DNA of 5,996 nt from Candidatus Puniceispirillum sp. (lineage in GTDB: Bacteria; Pseudomonadota; Alphaproteobacteria; Puniceispirillales; Puniceispirillaceae), in the NCBI GenBank assembly GCA_016780525.1, contig JADHLR010000097.1:1-5996 (forward strand), in the 5' to 3' direction. Positions 5,324-5,996 of the stretch are shown in pieces. The notes beneath the pieces were generated by a model. That model saw nothing but the letters and a program-made list of their open reading frames with translations, did not search any database and was not told the DNA's origin. The position numbers were made by a program, and so were the translations under genes. Within the stretch, counting starts at the first letter, position 1, and the number at the start of each line of letters is the position of its first letter.

Positions 5324-5996
5324 GGGTCGATTTCGGGCCGGCTACCTTGTCGTGCAGTAATTTCCAGATCATCCCGTCACCCAGCGCGGCAACTGACGCG
5401 TCAATGATATTGGTCGATAATCCGACTGTCCGCCATACCGTACCATCGGGAACGCAAAATTCGATAAACACGCGGGTAATGGCGCCGGTGCCGGCCTGCC
5501 CGTCAACAGCGTCCAGAATCCGCACCTTGTAATCAACAAGTTCAACATCTGCCAGCGTTGGATAGGCCGCAACAAGTGCCTTGCGCATGGCGGTATCAAC
5601 AGCGTTCACCGGCCCATTGCCGACTGCCGCTTCATGAAAGGAATTATCACCGACAAAAATGGTCGCTGTGGCTTCGGATTCAACCACCAATTCACCACGG
5701 GCATTAAACCGGCGTTCATCCATCACCCGAAACCGGCCAATGCGAAAATAATCAGGCACATCATCAAGCATACGCCGCGCCAGCAACTCAAAACTGGCTT
5801 CAGCTGAATCAAACGCCCAGCCCTCAAATTCCTTTTCTTTGACAACGCTGATCAATGTATCGATGCGCTCGTCCTTGGCATCAATCTCGATGCCCAGCAT
5901 TGCAAAACGTGCCAGCATATTTGACCGGCCGGCCTGATCTGAAACGAGATATTGCCGTTCATTGCCGACTTTTTCCGGCGGCACATGTTCATAGGT
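5319..5996 (-). CDS. cimA: Citramalate synthase, C-terminal part (partial, start beyond right edge)
   Basis: The frame stays open to the last base, so 225 C-terminal residues are visible and the start is outside. Visible residues 1-26 include TYEHVPPEKVGNERQ and then VSDQAGRSN (18-26), typical of the end of the catalytic region in the citramalate synthase branch of the LeuA-like family. About 83-220 form the LeuA-type dimerisation and regulatory domain, with the GNGPVNAVDTAMRKAL block (126-141) and a later GTGAITRVFIEF strand. Citramalate synthase condenses pyruvate with acetyl-CoA to give (R)-citramalate, the entry to threonine-independent isoleucine synthesis. The regulatory domain in this family is where end-product (isoleucine) inhibition usually acts. 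2-Isopropylmalate or homocitrate synthase are less likely alternatives. The catalytic TIM barrel with its metal-binding residues cannot be checked here. The stop codon lies in the trmJ ribosome binding site. Confidence 0.85.
   Translation of the reverse strand, partial: TYEHVPPEKVGNERQYLVSDQAGRSNMLARFAMLGIEIDAKDERIDTLISVVKEKEFEGWAFDSAEASFELLARRMLDDVPDYFRIGRFRVMDERRFNARGELVVESEATATIFVGDNSFHEAAVGNGPVNAVDTAMRKALVAAYPTLADVELVDYKVRILDAVDGQAGTGAITRVFIEFCVPDGTVWRTVGLSTNIIDASVAALGDGMIWKLLHDKVAGPKSTR

Noticed and set aside
1..5996. Signs of a mobile element, CRISPR array, toxin-antitoxin pair or other new system
   Set aside because: Every stretch is explained by conserved housekeeping genes or short intergenic regions. 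No transposase, integrase, spaced repeats or foreign-looking composition was seen.

Overview
The window looks like chromosomal housekeeping DNA from an alphaproteobacterium. The evidence is a split purQ/purL system followed directly by bolA and a CGFS monothiol glutaredoxin gene, a stand-alone rpsD that encodes a cysteine-poor S4 protein, and the wording of the conserved blocks in S4, BolA and CimA. G+C looks moderate by eye. A marine lineage such as SAR116 would fit, but that is a guess from style and no diagnostic marker supports it.

Left part, plus strand (1-3012). Four genes run in one direction: the 3' end of purQ, complete purL overlapping it by 4 bases, bolA 40 bases later, and grxD 47 bases later. 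PurQ and PurL are the glutaminase and synthetase subunits of FGAM synthase, which carries out step four of de novo purine synthesis. BolA and CGFS glutaredoxins form a known [2Fe-2S]-binding pair used in iron-sulfur trafficking and iron sensing. No terminator is visible between the genes, so they are probably one transcription unit.

Middle (3013-3662). A gene for a small ABM-fold (antibiotic biosynthesis monooxygenase-like) protein lies on the minus strand and converges on grxD with a gap of only 10 bases. Behind its start is about 256 bases of non-coding DNA. This stretch holds the rpsD terminator and a second hairpin next to it.

Right part, minus strand (3663-5996). Reading leftwards from the right edge, the genes are the 3' part of cimA (citramalate synthase, isoleucine pathway), trmJ (tRNA ribose methyltransferase) starting at the cimA stop codon, and rpsD (ribosomal protein S4). 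rpsD has a good sigma-70-type promoter, a leader of roughly 100 bases, a strong ribosome binding site and a Rho-independent terminator. cimA and trmJ are probably co-transcribed and translationally coupled.

I found no mobile element, CRISPR array, RNA gene or evidence of a new system. The items most worth a second look are small: a three-copy in-frame 15-bp repeat in the trmJ linker, paired hairpins after rpsD, and a possible switching structure in the rpsD leader.
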